Below are positions 1 through 12,154 of a stretch of DNA of 64,000 nucleotides, piece after piece. The position numbers were made by a program, and so were the translations under genes. The DNA is from Isoetes taiwanensis (lineage: Eukaryota; Streptophyta; Lycopodiopsida; Isoetales; Isoetaceae): the NCBI GenBank assembly GCA_021234155.1, contig JAJEKV010000002.1, positions 2,996,936 through 3,060,935 on the forward strand, read 5' to 3'. Positions within the stretch are counted from its first letter, which is position 1. The number at the start of each line of letters is the position of its first letter. Under the pieces are notes generated by a model. The model made no database searches. It saw nothing but the letters and a program-made list of their open reading frames with translations, and was not told the origin of the DNA.

Positions 1-339
1 TCTTTTTTAGCTTGATCATTCTTTCTGCCTTTTTCAGGCATTCCAGAATCTAAAGCTAGAGAACCCTCTAGAAGCAGAAGCATCGCATCAAAGTAGGTAC
101 AAGCTGCAGCCAGGGTTCTGCATCATCAAAGGAGGCTTTGGCTTGCACCTGATCTGAACTAAAAGCCTAGATCCTTCTAACTTTCTAAAGAGAATCCAAA
201 AATAGTACAGAACGTTGATGTTTGCTTCCTCAAACCACCATCCAGCCCTTGGCCTTCAATGCCTCCAGCTCAATCCTGCTCCTTCTGGCTTGCATTCTAT
301 TCTCCCTTTATCGTGCATTATCTTTGACAACAATAGACT

Positions 340-850
340 CAGCTTTTAGGAGAATTATCACAATTAGAATCGTTCTTACGGCTGTTCCCCGGCGTTATAT
401 TGATAATTGCAATAACAAATGGCCAGTTTCTCACCATGCATAAATAGTAAATATTCATTGTTGATATGTCCTGCAAGAGACGCCTGTTAGCCTGCATCTT
501 GCTTCTGACTACAACTTTTCTTGGTATTTACACTAAAAATGGCCTTTGTCCCATCAAATAAAATTCTCGGACGGTCTTGCATTGTCATTCAACTTTTTCC
601 TCGAATTTTCTGGAGTTTTAGAGGACCCACCATAACCCATGGCCTTGAACTCACATAAAGATTACCCATCAACGCATAAAATGAAGGATCACCGCTATTC
701 AATGCACCTGTTGAAATACTTTTACACAGCAACCAGATAACTGAGAAACAGACAGTTTTGAAGATGAGCATTGCAAATTGCATATAATGTCCTTTCATCT
801 TCCAAGTTAGACCGGCACACTTCTTTAATGCAATGAGGTATGACACAGAG
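340..850 (-). pseudogene. Shrunken PPR-DYW pseudogene, copy 1
   Basis: Read on the minus strand, this is the most decayed of four related copies. It keeps a PPR start resembling SYLIALKKCAGL, an E-motif-like stretch (SGDPSFYALMGNLY) and a trace of the DYW region at about 360-440. Frameshifts and stops break it throughout. PPR-DYW proteins bind organellar RNA and direct C-to-U editing; this copy cannot encode one. Only about one PPR repeat is left before the E motif, whereas intact family members have many. Confidence 0.6.
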
Positions 851-2689
851 CAAATTTCACAAATAACTCACAAATGCTTGTGGCCTTTGGACTTCAAGGA
901 CAAAGAAACATGTAGAACACAGACTTAGAAAGCCTACCAGATAGACTCACAGCTCTTTTGTATCAGAAAACAAGAGGCCCCATGCATTATTTATGAGGGG
1001 TCTCTGTCCAATTGCTCGTCCAAACATCCCGCCTCGGTTAAAGCCTCAAATACCCCGGCTTGTTAAGACTGAGTGACAACTTCTAAGTGCAAGCTTTGTT
1101 AGTTGTCCTCTCAGAAAGCACTGCAAAGTGAATTAGAAAACCTGAGCCATGGCATTTAAGTTACATTATTCTTTTTCATCTTCACGATGCCTACATACTC
1201 TGGAATTTCTCCAAGCAGACATACATTCACGTGAAAATTTCAAAAATCTTTTGTAGGTTGCTTGCCCAACTTAGATTGTTAAAATACTTCCATGAATTTG
1301 CTGTAACCCTAACCGTGAGATCTAAGCAGATATCAAGAAACCACCTGATGGGGATGGCGCCCTTAATGGCAATGAGGGATGTGAAGATAGCATCACAAAC
1401 TATCCATAAGCAGAGAGGCTCGGTGTTTTTAAGAGGAAACACAAAGAAACAAGTCAAACAAAGACAAAGGCATGGCGTTAATGGAGCCGGATAGAGAATT
1501 TGAAGTTGCAATAACTGGGCAGCTTCACCACGGTGAATACGCTGGTCAATTGTCGATATTCAAGTCCCAGATATCCGATGGCGGGTATCATTTCGGCATC
1601 GCAAGATACCAGCGGCGAAGATAGCAATGAGGAGATATGGAATTGCACCGACTGGCACAAGTAAATATACATTAGGTGCTTGCGTTTCTGGTATCACGCG
1701 ACAGGAAACAAGTCCGACTACCGTATGCCATTATCACCAACGCCAGCAGGACCGCAATAAAACTGGAACAGTTACGCGTATCACGATTTGTAGGTTCATT
1801 GACCTAATTTAGTTGGTAGTAAGTTAAAATCTGCATATGTTTTCTAAAAATTTGATTGTAACTTCTGGTCAACACGATACATCTCAAATTAAATTATGAT
1901 AGTGCAATGAGGATATGACACAGAGCAAATTTTGCACACAAATAACTCATTGAATGCCAGGTTTTGGACTTCAAGGACAAAGAAACATGTAGAACACAGA
2001 CAATGCACATTATGCCAACATTAGAAAGCCCGCTAGATAGAGAAGCGTAAATAATGCGGTGAATTTTGGAGTTGATGAATATGGTGATGAGCTAAGTTAC
2101 ATCTAATTACATTATATAGTTATAAAATGGCAGAAATTGTGATGAACTATTCATTAGTCGTTATATTGTCTTTACTATTCATCTAACCCATTGGTGATAG
2201 CCTTGTAGGTGTCCAAGGGGAATACGAAACATGAGGATATGTCATTAGAAAATAGGCCGATTTGCCCTTTTGTTCTAGCCCTTTTTCAAGTTGTTTGTAG
2301 CCCTAATAAGCCCTTCAATCTCCTAGCTTGATCATTCTTACTGCTTTTTTTCGAGTTCGGAATCTAAAAGCTTGTGAGAGAACCTCTAGAAGCGAAGCTC
2401 GATCAAAGGAGGCGGCTTGGCGAAGGGGTTCTGGCATCGATCAAGGAGGCTTCTGGCTTCGCACGATTGATCTGAATCCAAAAGCCTAGATCATTCGCAC
2501 CTTTCTTAAAGAGAATCCAAAATCCGTGATTATCACGAACTGATGTTTGCTTCCTTTAAAACTACAGCTCAATCCAGCTCCTTTGGTCTTCTCAAATGCC
2601 TCCAGCTCAATCCTGCTCCTTCTATTTGCATTCTATTCTCCCTTTTGTTTCAGTATTATCTTTGAGATGCCAACAATAGACTAGCTTTA

Positions 2690-3236
2690 TGAGAATTATC
2701 ACAATTAGAATTTGTTCTTACGGTTGTTCCTGGCGTTATATTGATAATTGCACAATAAATGGCCAGTTTCTCACTATGCATAAATAGTAAATATTCATTG
2801 TTAGATATGTCACGCAAGAGGGCCTAAGTTAGCCTTGTATCTTGCTTTCGACTACAACTTTTCTTGTATTTTTTACACTAAAAATGGCCTTTGTCCCCAT
2901 CAACAAATTCTGGACTATTCCAGCATTGTCGGCCCAACTTTTTCCTCGAATTTTCTGAGTTCTAGAGGACCTACCCATAACCCATGGCCTTGAACCTACA
3001 TAAAGATTACCCATCAACGCATAAAATGAAGGATCACCGCTATTCAATTTTGCACTCGTTGAACATTTTTGATATAAGGCAACCAGATAACTTGATAAAA
3101 CTACATTATTTTGAAGATGAGCATTGCAAATTTGCATATGAATGTCCTTTCCATCTTCCAAGGCTGCTAGACTGGCACACGCCTTTAATGCAATGAGGTA
3201 TGACACAGGAGCAAATTTTGCACACAAATAACTCAT
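2690..3236 (-). pseudogene. Shrunken PPR-DYW pseudogene, copy 2
   Basis: The minus strand reads a PPR repeat (SYLIALKACASLAALEDGKD, then IHMQICNAHLQNNVVLSSYL and VALYQKCS). It runs straight into E-motif-like sequence (SGDPSFYALMGNLYVGS) and further left into a DYW-like tail with frameshifts. In intact PLS-class PPR proteins a Y-x-KCG repeat end is followed by several more repeats before the GDxxxYxLLxNIY motif. Here KCS and SGDPSFY are almost adjacent, so the interior was deleted. The same deletion appears in all four copies and must predate the tandem duplication. Confidence 0.7.
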
Positions 3237-5049
3237 TGAATGCTTGTGTTTTGGACTTCAAGGACAAAGAAACATGTAGAACACAGACTTAGAAAGCCTA
3301 TTAGATAGAGATCTTCATTGCCTTTGTATCGTAGGTAACAAGAGGCCCAATGTGATTATTTATGAGGGCCCTCATTTGTCCAATTGCTCGTCCAACATCC
3401 TGCCTGGTTAAAGCTCAGAAATACCCTATTTGTTATGACTGATGAGCAACTTGGAAGTGCAAGCTTGTTAGTTGTCCTCTCGTGTTATCTGCAGTAAATT
3501 AGAAAACTGAGCCATGGCATTTAAGTTGTCATTCTTTTCATCTCAGATGCCTACATACTTTTGGACGCCCCTTTCTCCAAGCAGGACATACATTCATATG
3601 TAGAAAATAAAATCTTTGTAGGTTGCTTGCCCAACTAGATTGCTCAAGGAATTTTGCTAACCTAACCGTGAGATCAAGCATATCGGTGTTCACACTTGGA
3701 TGGGGATGCGCCTTAATGCAATGAGGATGAAGATATAGCAATCGGCAAACTTTGTCCACAAGTAGAGATCTTTGGTGTTTTTAAGAGGAAACACAAAGAA
3801 ACAAGTCAAACAAAGACAAGGCATATGTCATGTTAATGGAGCCAGTGGATAGAGAATTTGAAGTTGCACAATTGCGGTTTCAATTGGTGAATCGCGCTTG
3901 GTCAATTCTTTGATATTCAAGTCCCAGATATCCGATGGATGTGGTATCATTTGTATCGACATACGGCAAGTGAAGATAGCAATGAGGAGGATATGGAATT
4001 GGAAATGACTCGCACAAGTAAATATACATTAGGTGCTTATGTTTTGGGTATCACGCGACGTGGGAAACAAGTCGACACATGAATGACACATTTACCAACA
4101 TTAAGCGGGGACCGTTAAATAAAAAACCCGAAAATAGCACAAGTGCATCGTCGATTTGTAGGTTCATTGACCTAATTTAGTTGGTAGTGTTAAAATTGCA
4201 TATGTTTTCTAAAATTTGATTGCATCTCGGGTGGTCAAATACGTATACATCTCAGTCCAATGAGGATAGTGCAATGAGGATATGACACGAGGAGCAAATT
4301 TTGCACACAAATAACTCATTGAATGCTTGTGTTTTGGACTTCAAGGACAAAGAAACATGTAGAACACGTACAATGCAATGCCAACATTAGAAAGCTGCTA
4401 GATAGAGAAGCGTAAATAATGCGGTGAATTTTGAGTTGATGAATATGGTGATGAGCTAAGTTACATCTAATTACATTATAGTTATAAAATGGCGTAAATT
4501 GTGATGAACTATTCATTAGTCGTTATATTGTCTTTACTATTCATCTAACCCATTGATGATAGCCTTGCGTGTCGGTCTGTGGAATACAGGAAACATGAGG
4601 ATATGTCATTAGAGAAAAATAGGTCCCGATTTGCCTGTTTCTAGCCCTTTCCAAGTTGTTTGTAGCCCTAATCGCCCTTCAATCTCCTAGCTTGATCATT
4701 CTTACGCTTTTTTCCGTGATTCCAATCCAAAAGCTTGTGAGAACCTCTAGATGCGACATCGATCAAAGGGAGGCGACTTCCGGCGAGGGGTTCTGCATCG
4801 ATCAAAGGAGGCTTCTTAAATACGCACGATTGATCGAGAATCCAAAAGCCTAGATCCTCATGCACCTTTCTTAAAGAGAATCCAAAATCCGATTATCGAA
4901 ATCGATGTTTGCTTCCTTTAAAACTACTGACTCAATCCGGCTCCTTTGGTCTTCTCAAGCGCCTCCGGCTCAATCCTGCTCCTTCTATTTGCATTCTATT
5001 CTTCCTTTTGTTTCAGTATTATCTTTGAGATGTCAACAATAGACTAACT

Positions 5050-5658
5050 TTATGAGAATTATCACAATTAGAATTTGTTCTTCTGGTTGTTCACAGTGTT
5101 ATATTGATAATTGCACAATAAATGGCCGGTTCTCACTATGCATAAATAGTAAATATTCATTGTTAGATATGTCCTGCAAGAGACTGCCTAAGTTAGCCTT
5201 GTATCTTGCTTTCGACAACAACTTTTCTTGTATTTTTACACTAAAAATGGCCTTTGTCCCCATCAACAAATTACGGACTATTCCAAAGATTGTCGGCCCA
5301 ACTTTTTCCTCAATTTTCTCGAGTTCTAGAGGACCTACCCGCAACCCATGGCCTTGATTTGTTCACTTTCTTTCTACATGCCTGAACCTACATAAATATT
5401 ATCCATCAACACATAAAATGAAGGATCACCACTATTCAATGTTGCACTCGTTGAACATTTTTGATACAAGGCAACCAGATAACTTGATAAAACTACATTA
5501 TTTTGAAGATGAGCATTGCAAATTTGCATATGAATGTCCTTTTCATCTTCCAAGTTGCTAGACTGGCACACGCCTTTAATGCAATGAGGTATGACACAGG
5601 AGCAAATTTTGCACACAAATAACTCATTGAATGGTTGTGTTTTGGACTTCAAGGACAA
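5050..5658 (-). pseudogene. Shrunken PPR-DYW pseudogene, copy 3
   Basis: This minus-strand copy keeps DGKDIHMQ-like sequence (here DEKDIHMQICNAHLQNNV), VALYQKCSTSATLNSGDPSF and a downstream segment similar to copies 2 and 4. It has frameshifts around 5340-5375 and in the DYW region, where the HSE of the zinc-binding HxE motif is still recognisable (LLFMHSENRPF). The unit that carries it is shortened downstream, and a LINE lies about 160 bp to the right. Not functional. Confidence 0.7.
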
Positions 5659-5820
5659 AGAAACATGTAGAACACAGACTTAGAAAGCCTGCTAGATAGA
5701 GAAGCATAAATAATGCAGGTGAATTTTGAGTTAATGAATATGATGATGAGCTAAGTTATATCCAATTCTTTATAGTTATAAAATGGCGTAAAACTATTCA
5801 CTAGAACTATTCACTGTCTT

Positions 5821-7265
5821 TACTTTTTTTTTTTTTTTTTTTTTTTTTGAAGAACGACAAACTTTATTGAAACTCCAAGCCAAAAGCAAAATACAAATGC
5901 AGAGGCGGGAATAAAGTCTCAGAGGATAATCATGATCCACTGAGTAGAACCACCAGCCTATGCATAAGACAACACACTCAAATACGACTCAAATATCAAC
6001 CGTGCCGCTATGTGAGCAAGCGAAAGAACAATGGTATGCCTTAGCGATTCTAGCTTGTAGCGCCCCGGAGGACAACCGTAGGAGGAATATCCAAACCCCG
6101 AAAGATACGCCTTCAAGGCTTCCGGATGGACCACAACAACCATCCCCGATGCTAAATGAAATGCTTGGCTCCGAACTTATTCCAAGCATCCGGATAAATA
6201 GCCGGAAGCACTTGTCACTTGTCAATGTCACATGAAAAGAGAAAGCGTAAGACCAAACAGTTGGAGATGAACACATAAAAAAGAAACAATGCTCAATGGT
6301 CTCGTCCCCTTGCTTGCACGGTGGGCGAATCTTTGACACTCGAGGATCAAATCTGTGGACAAGCACGTTCACACGAGGGCATCTGTGAAGAATCTACCAC
6401 CAAAGCACCGCCACCTTAGGATGGAGTAGATTATCCCAAGCCCAAGTCCACGTACGTCTCCAATTAGGAGGTGAAAGCTGGAGGGACCACCTAGTGGATG
6501 GCGGAAGGATATCACTATTGACAAGCAAATTATATACATAGAGTTCACAAGCCTATGCTCGTGGAACACTCTCGGGAAAACCCACATGCACCCTTCAATA
6601 TCCTCTGGAGCAAACAATGGCGGTACTACTAGCAATCTTTTGCCAAATAGGTCATCCCCATCGAGACAATGAGAATTTTGTTTGAAAGATTTGCCATGTC
6701 GCTAACTGGCCAGAATCATACCATGCCGCAACTGTCAAGATTCCTGCTAACCTCCAGCGCCATTAATGGATGAACCGAGGCACAAAGTGGAAGATTATTT
6801 TCCATGGTATCCACCAACAAAGGGCACTCAACTGATGACATGCAACAAGATCAATAATGAAATAGGGTCCGTATTGTCTCCCAAGACTCGACAAGCCTTT
6901 CAAAAAAAGGAGGCATTAGGGAAGAGCATAGTGATAAAAGAGACTCCAAGGAAGAAGCGGTTTTTAATGAAGCTCTCCCGAAAGGAACAATGCAAGTGGC
7001 TGCCTCATCAACCGCACTCCGGTGAGTCAACCATATCCTGAGGATCCTCAAATGAATTTAGAAATTAGAATCTTACTCTGCAAATGGAAGTCTGTCATAC
7101 CCAAACCACCTGCAAATTTCGGCTTGGTGCATTTGGACCATGCAATCTTGACCACAGCATGCTCCTCAGTCCCATCCCAAATAAAATTACGGACAATAGT
7201 AACAATCACCTGAAATTTTGACGGAGAAGCCAGAAGGGCAGAGGCCATATAGACATGGGAATTAC
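5821..7265 (-). mobile_element. 5'-truncated LINE (zf-RVT type), minus strand
   Basis: A T-run at 5824-5848 is the poly(A) tail of a minus-strand non-LTR retrotransposon. Upstream in the element (higher coordinates) are broken frames with a typical plant LINE ORF2 C-terminus: IVRNFIWDGTEEHAVVKIAW, a lysine-rich GGLGM block (KPKFAGGLGMTDFH), and later the zf-RVT zinc finger (CKQGDETIEHCFFF, then VWSYAF). The 5' part with EN and the RT core is missing. It sits between the two halves of PPR array unit 3. I could not find a convincing target site duplication, partly because the unit is also rearranged at that point. Confidence 0.8.
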
Positions 7266-8069
7266 TTAAAACATTTGATTGCATCTCGTTGGTCAAATAC
7301 AGATACATCTCAGTCCAATGAGGATAATGCAATGAGGATATGACACAGGAGAAAATTTTGCACACAAATAACTCATTGAATGCTTGTGTTTTGGATTTCA
7401 AGGACAAAGAAACATGTAGAACACAGACTATGTCTGTCCCAACATTAGAAAGCCTGCTAGATAGAGAAGCATAAATAATGCCGATGAATTTTGAGTTGAT
7501 GAATATGGTGATGAGCTAAGTTACATCCAATTCTGTTATAGTTATAAAATGGCAGAAATTGTGATGAACTATTCATTAGTCGTTATATTGTCTTTACTAT
7601 TCATCTAACCCATTGACCGATAGCCTTGTAGTGTCCAGGGATATGTAAACATGAGGATATGTCATTAGAGAAAATAGGCCCGGATTTGCCCCTTTCTAGC
7701 CCTTTTCAAGTTGTTTGTAGCCCTAATCGCCCTTCGGTTCTAGCTTTGATCATTCTTACGCCTTTTTCCGTGATTCCAATCCAAAAGCTTGTGAGAAGCT
7801 CTAGATGCAAATGTCGATCAAAGGAGGCGGACTACGGCGAGGGTTCCGGCATCGATCAAAGGAGGCGACTTAAACCGCACGATTGATCTGAATCCAAAAG
7901 CCTAGATCCTCATGCACCTTTCTTAAAGAGAATCCAAAATCCAGTTATCTGAATCCATGTTTGCTTCCTTTAAAACTACAGCTCAATCCAGCTCCTTTGG
8001 TCTTCTCAACTGCCTCCAGCTCAATCCTGCTCCTTCTATTTGCATTCTATTCTTCCTTTTGTTTCAGTA

Positions 8070-8652
8070 TTATCTTTGAGATGTCAACAATAGACTAACT
8101 TTATGAGAATTATCACAATTAGAATTTGTTCTTACGGTTGTTCCTGGTGTTATATTGATAATTGCACAATAAATGGCCAGTTTCTCACTATGCATAAATA
8201 GTAAATATTCATTGTTAGATATGTCCTGCAAGAGACTGCCTAAGTTAGCCTTGTATCTTGCTTTCGACAACAACTTTTCTTGTATTTTTACACTAAAAAT
8301 GGCCTTTGTCCCCATCAACAAATTCTGGACTATTCCAGCATTGTCGGCCCAACTTTTTCCTCGAATTTTCTGAGTTCTAGAGGACCTACCCATAACCCAT
8401 GGCCTTGATTTGTTCACTTTCTTTCTACATGCCTGAACCTACATAAATATTACCCATCAACACATAAAATGAAGGATCACCACTATTCAATGTTGCACTC
8501 ATTGAACATTTTTGATACAAGGCAACCAGATAACTTGATAAAACTACATTATTTTGAAGCTGAGCATTGCAAATTTGCATATGAATGTCCTTTTTAGACA
8601 GGCACACGCCTTTAATGCAACAACATAACTTGGTAAAAGTGGAGTGCAACAT
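8070..8652 (-). pseudogene. Shrunken PPR-DYW pseudogene, copy 4 (best DYW remnant)
   Basis: Minus strand. The amino-proximal part reads DIHMQICNAQLQNNVVLSSY, then KCS, then SGDPSFYVLMGNIYVGSGM. After a frameshift a long frame reads on into HSEKLAIYCAIINITPGTTV and ends in a degraded CDNSHKV. The HSEKLA motif and the PPGT-like element are hallmarks of the DYW deaminase domain, where HxE carries the catalytic glutamate. The CxDCH zinc ligands are eroded (CDNSHK). A pseudogene, but it fixes the family assignment of all four copies. Confidence 0.75.
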
Positions 8653-9780
8653 GAATTATAAAACCAACGATAAAGGATATAGTTTATGGCATGCCAAATA
8701 CAATTAAATAGGTCACCCTATCCTATGCATCTTTATGCTCCTTGCAAAATCATCATTGTCTGATGCACCCATAAACCATGTTTTCTTTGTTGCAGAATTG
8801 AGATGATTCGTGAAGGCGCATTAGCTTTGATGTCATGAGTTTTTGAGAGCCTGTGTATCTAAATTGGTCCCTTCGCCGTTCACGAAGTGGCTTCCAACTA
8901 ATAGCAGTCCAAGAATATTTCAAAAGTATCTTCTGAGCCTTGCAACACGTTCTTTATAGAAGAAAAGCTCCACGAGAGATTAATAGCATTTCTCTTCTGG
9001 ATTGGATTGATGTGACACAAGACGGTCTGTAACGGCACATAAGCTTTGATGTCATGAGTTTCTGTGAGACCTATAGTTCATCTTTCTTTCTCTACACCTG
9101 CTTTTCTCATCTCCTGCATATTGTTGATATTGTCTTGCAACATATCTTTGACATCACAGATATAGGATACTAGCTCCACACAAAAATTCCATGGGAACTA
9201 CTTCCTCAAAGCATTCTCTTCCTAGAGGAGTACATTGCTATGCATTCAGCAAAGTATGAACAATGAGGTTCACCTCAAGAACTCGTTAAGAATTTCACCT
9301 TTTTAAAGCAAATCACGCATTGAAGAAGATCATCGTACCAATATCTGGTGTGATTCTGTACTCGTTCTTCCTAGATACAAAGTGCAAGGATGCATCCTCC
9401 CCAAAAAACCACAGCCAAGGGAGTAATAATGCTATCAAGGTACTAAGCTAACATGTTTCTGAAACTTGACTGGCCCTTCACAGTCATTTCAATGATAGCA
9501 TCCTTAATCCCAAGCCTGGAATGCTGTACCAACCAAAGTAGTTGCACGCGTTAGAATTCTTTAGAACGATTTGTATGAGAATAACAAAAGGACGGATACA
9601 TATAGTAATCTATGGGTACTTACTGCCATCAACGGCTCCATGACATAGCAATAGTATTTAACTGTCTTCTCTAGCTTCCTGGAACCCAGCTGGGGAAGAA
9701 TATATAAACAACAATATACAACAATGCCCAGTTGTCTTCTAGATAGTAACATCATTTTTCTTCCAGTTTACATTGGTAGC
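8653..9780. other. No gene recognised
   Basis: This stretch has only short frames on both strands. Weak resemblance to PPR E-motif sequence around 9270-9400 (minus) suggests further decayed PPR material. Phrases such as tttgatgtcatgagtttttgagag recur twice (about 8828 and 9048), which indicates a small internal duplication. Nothing else was identified. Confidence 0.4.
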
Positions 9781-10930
9781 GTTGCTCCCACATTCCCTTC
9801 ATACTCCATGCCAATGCTTTCTAATGATCTGGCATTTATTCCACATGTCTGAAACTTCCTCCTCAAGTACAAGACAAAGTCCAACATAATCAGTCTCATT
9901 CCAGTTCCTTTTTACATCTGCAAAGCTTTTTATCTCTTTTATAGAATTAGCATTCCTAGTGTACTTTTGGCAGTATAGATATTTGCCATGAGTATGTAGC
10001 CAGTTGTGCACTTAAAATCCAGATAAACTACTTTGTCAAAGCAATGCCTTCCTAAGCACACATTGCCAGCAATTTGCAAGCACTGAGCAATGAGGCCCAT
10101 CCAATAATATAGGGCTGGTTAAGAGATTGGAGTAATTCTTCAGCCTATAAAGCAACCTGGACGGCCAAGAAGATCAACCATGCAATCATAATGGGGAACA
10201 TCTGGTGTGATCCCACGCTTACACAAAATAGAAATGGCCTTCATCCAGGAGGCCTGCGCGACTGCATGCTACACGCATACCAGTAAAAGTTGCATAAATG
10301 GTCTTAATGCATTATTGTTGCATTTTCCCAATGCATTTCGATGGAAGATTAGCATTGGCATTATAGGCATATCCTTTAATCATGGTATCCCATGAGATGG
10401 CATCTCGAACTATTAGATTGTCAAGGAAAGAAAGAAAGCCTTCATGTGCTTCATCTAGAGTACCACATTTAGAATACATATCAATAAGACTAGTTCTAAT
10501 AATAACATCTAAAGGGAAAGAACATAAAATCCGCTCATGGATAACCCTTCCCTGTTCCATGGCTCCAATACTGCCAAGTGCTTTCAACGTGCTTAAATAC
10601 ATAACCTTATCTGGCCCAACACCCTGCTCTTGAATATCATCTATAAGACGTACAACAAGAACACCTTCATCACAATAATTATATCTTCAATAATTGCCCC
10701 CCCATGTCACCACATTCCTACTTAAATGATTGATTAAAAACTTCGCGTGCTTCATCTAAAAACCCCCGCTTTTGCATACATATCAATGAGAGCACTTACT
10801 ACGTAAACATCGGACACCAATCGATTGTTTATAAGCTGTATGTGCATAAGTCTCCCCTCCTCTATTTCACCAGACCACATGTTCTGATGATGGTACAAAA
10901 AATAGCCTTCTCTGGCTTCAAAATCTTGTC
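9781..10930 (-). pseudogene. PPR-DYW pseudogene with ordered PPR, E and DYW remnants
   Basis: On the minus strand, from high to low coordinates, broken frames give a PPR repeat end (KRGFLDEAREVFN), a second repeat (YLSTLKALGSIGAMEQGRVI, IIRTSLIDMYSKCGTLDEA), then LLDEGHFYF and PDVPHYDCMVDLLGR, then E-motif sequence (GYILMANIYTAKS), then SIKEIKSFADV and a degraded start of the DYW domain (LEEEVSDMWNKC). The order matches PLS-class PPR-DYW organelle RNA-editing factors. Several stops and frameshifts are present, for example after the LGR motif and inside the E motif. It is distinct in sequence from the four copies in the upstream array. Confidence 0.75.
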
Positions 10931-11169
10931 CTGCATCATCTTCTTATATTATAAAACCGTGGCGTCTGTCTGTCCGCCCGATTGACGGCCGAGATCGTCC
11001 CAATGTCCCTCCGCCCCAATTGATTGTTTGGGGTCTGGGTTCGGGAACTCCTGCAAGACAACCCTCTGTGAGGATCCTTGGATCTAACAGGAGAATCCGG
11101 GAGCTATGTCACGCGGGATTTGCAAGGAACAAGGAAAAGAGAACAGGACAAAAAGAGAACAATGAGATC
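10931..11169. other. Left flank of the LINE insertion; no gene
   Basis: A segment near 10943-11005 (tattataaaaccgtggcgtctgtctgtccg, shown here in part: tattataaaaccgtggcg) looks like a repeat end but could not be assigned. An open frame from 11020 runs into the adjacent LINE and is chimeric. Confidence 0.35.
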
Positions 11170-11185
11170 ACAATAATGAGAATAA
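11170..11185 (+). repeat. Target site duplication, left copy
   Basis: acaataatgagaataa; an identical 16-bp copy lies at 12139-12154, directly after the poly(A) of the LINE. Confidence 0.9.
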
Positions 11186-12138
11186 GTGTGGTTGTTCATC
11201 CAAAGACACAACGACGATGGGTAGCAGCTGGTATCAATACTATTGCAGCTTGGTATGAGTCTGATCATCTCATGTCATGGGAAGCATTTAGAACAAAGTT
11301 CTTGTTGTACAGATGGGACAGAGTAATCTGGAATCATATTGCTGCATTGTTGCCACAGGATTCTGGTCCACAGATTGAGGTAGTCATATGGGGTTGCCAT
11401 CAGGATATCCAGCCAGGGCGGTTTGTGTCTTCTGTGTATAAATTGCTTGTGCATTCTGAAATCCTGCCTCCATCTAATAGATGGCATCTTCAGGTCCCTC
11501 AGCCACAATGGAAAAGTGTTTGGATATGGGTATGGGATAAGCTGCTTCACCCCAAAGTAGTAGTTTTGTGGTGGCAAGTGATCCATAGATGCCTCAGAGT
11601 CAACAGGTTAGTCCATAAAATGGATAATCGGATTTCAGAGCTCTGCCCTTTATGCCAGCAAAGGGTTGAGAGTATTGAGCATTGTTTTTTCTTGTGTGAG
11701 AGGCTTCGGCAGGCATGGTCTTGGTTGTTGACCCTTTTTGGCACGTCTCGATCTAGCCAGCAAATTTTGCTTGCTATCTATCCTGATGCTTGGCCCAAAC
11801 AACGGAAACGAGCTTTTCATCTCGCATGCGGCTGGCTTTTATGGTCAATCTGGAAGAGAAGGAGGTTGTTTATCTTTAAGGGCATAGATACTGCAGATGA
11901 GGTTGTTCTTCAGTGGGCGCAAGATAAAATTGTTATGGCTTACAATTGTTCTTCTCTTGATCAAGAGAAGAAAGTACTGATCTGGCATACTTACCTTCAG
12001 ATTCATTCTTTTGCATAGGCAGGTGGTTGTGCTCAGTTGGATCGGTTTGTCCACTGGGGTTATAATCCTGTCTTTGCATTTATGTTGCTCTGGTTTCTAG
12101 TTGGTGAATAAAGCTTGACGTCCTTCAAAAAAAAAAAA
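11186..12138 (+). mobile_element. 5'-truncated LINE with zf-RVT domain, poly(A) and 16-bp TSD
   Basis: This 953-bp insertion holds the 3' end of a plant L1-type element. Its open frame (to the stop at 12016-12018) contains the zf-RVT domain: WDKLLHPKVVVLWWQVIHRC, then CPLCQQRVESIEHCFFLCER and WLLWSIWKRR. It ends in a short 3' UTR with aataaa and an A-run. Identical 16-bp duplications flank it at 11170 and 12139. The frame is uninterrupted, which suggests a fairly recent insertion. The frame technically begins at 11020 in flanking DNA, giving a 332-residue chimera whose first ~55 residues do not belong to the LINE. Confidence 0.92.
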
Positions 12139-12154
12139 ACAATAATGAGAATAA
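12139..12154 (+). repeat. Target site duplication, right copy
   Basis: acaataatgagaataa, identical to 11170-11185. Confidence 0.9.

Larger units (their letters stand above)
12..8640. repeat. Tandem array of ~2.3-kb units carrying PPR-DYW pseudogenes
   Basis: Four units begin with the same landmark (tagcttgatcattctt and close variants) near 8, 2325, 4686 and 7738. Each repeats the same series of segments: a short region with direct repeats of atcaaaggaggc, a PPR-DYW pseudogene on the minus strand, and a second copy of a ~100-bp block starting near caatgaggatatgacac (about 1905, 4271, 7317). Unit 1 is the most diverged. Unit 3 has lost its middle and is interrupted by a LINE at 5821-7265. Unit 4 is cut off near 8640. 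The copies differ by scattered substitutions and small indels, which indicates old segmental tandem duplication. Confidence 0.85.

Noticed and set aside
5824..5848. T-run as a terminator
   Set aside because: It is the poly(A) tail of a minus-strand LINE.
10931..11010. Helitron end
   Set aside because: No TC...CTRR ends with a terminal hairpin and no AT insertion site could be confirmed.
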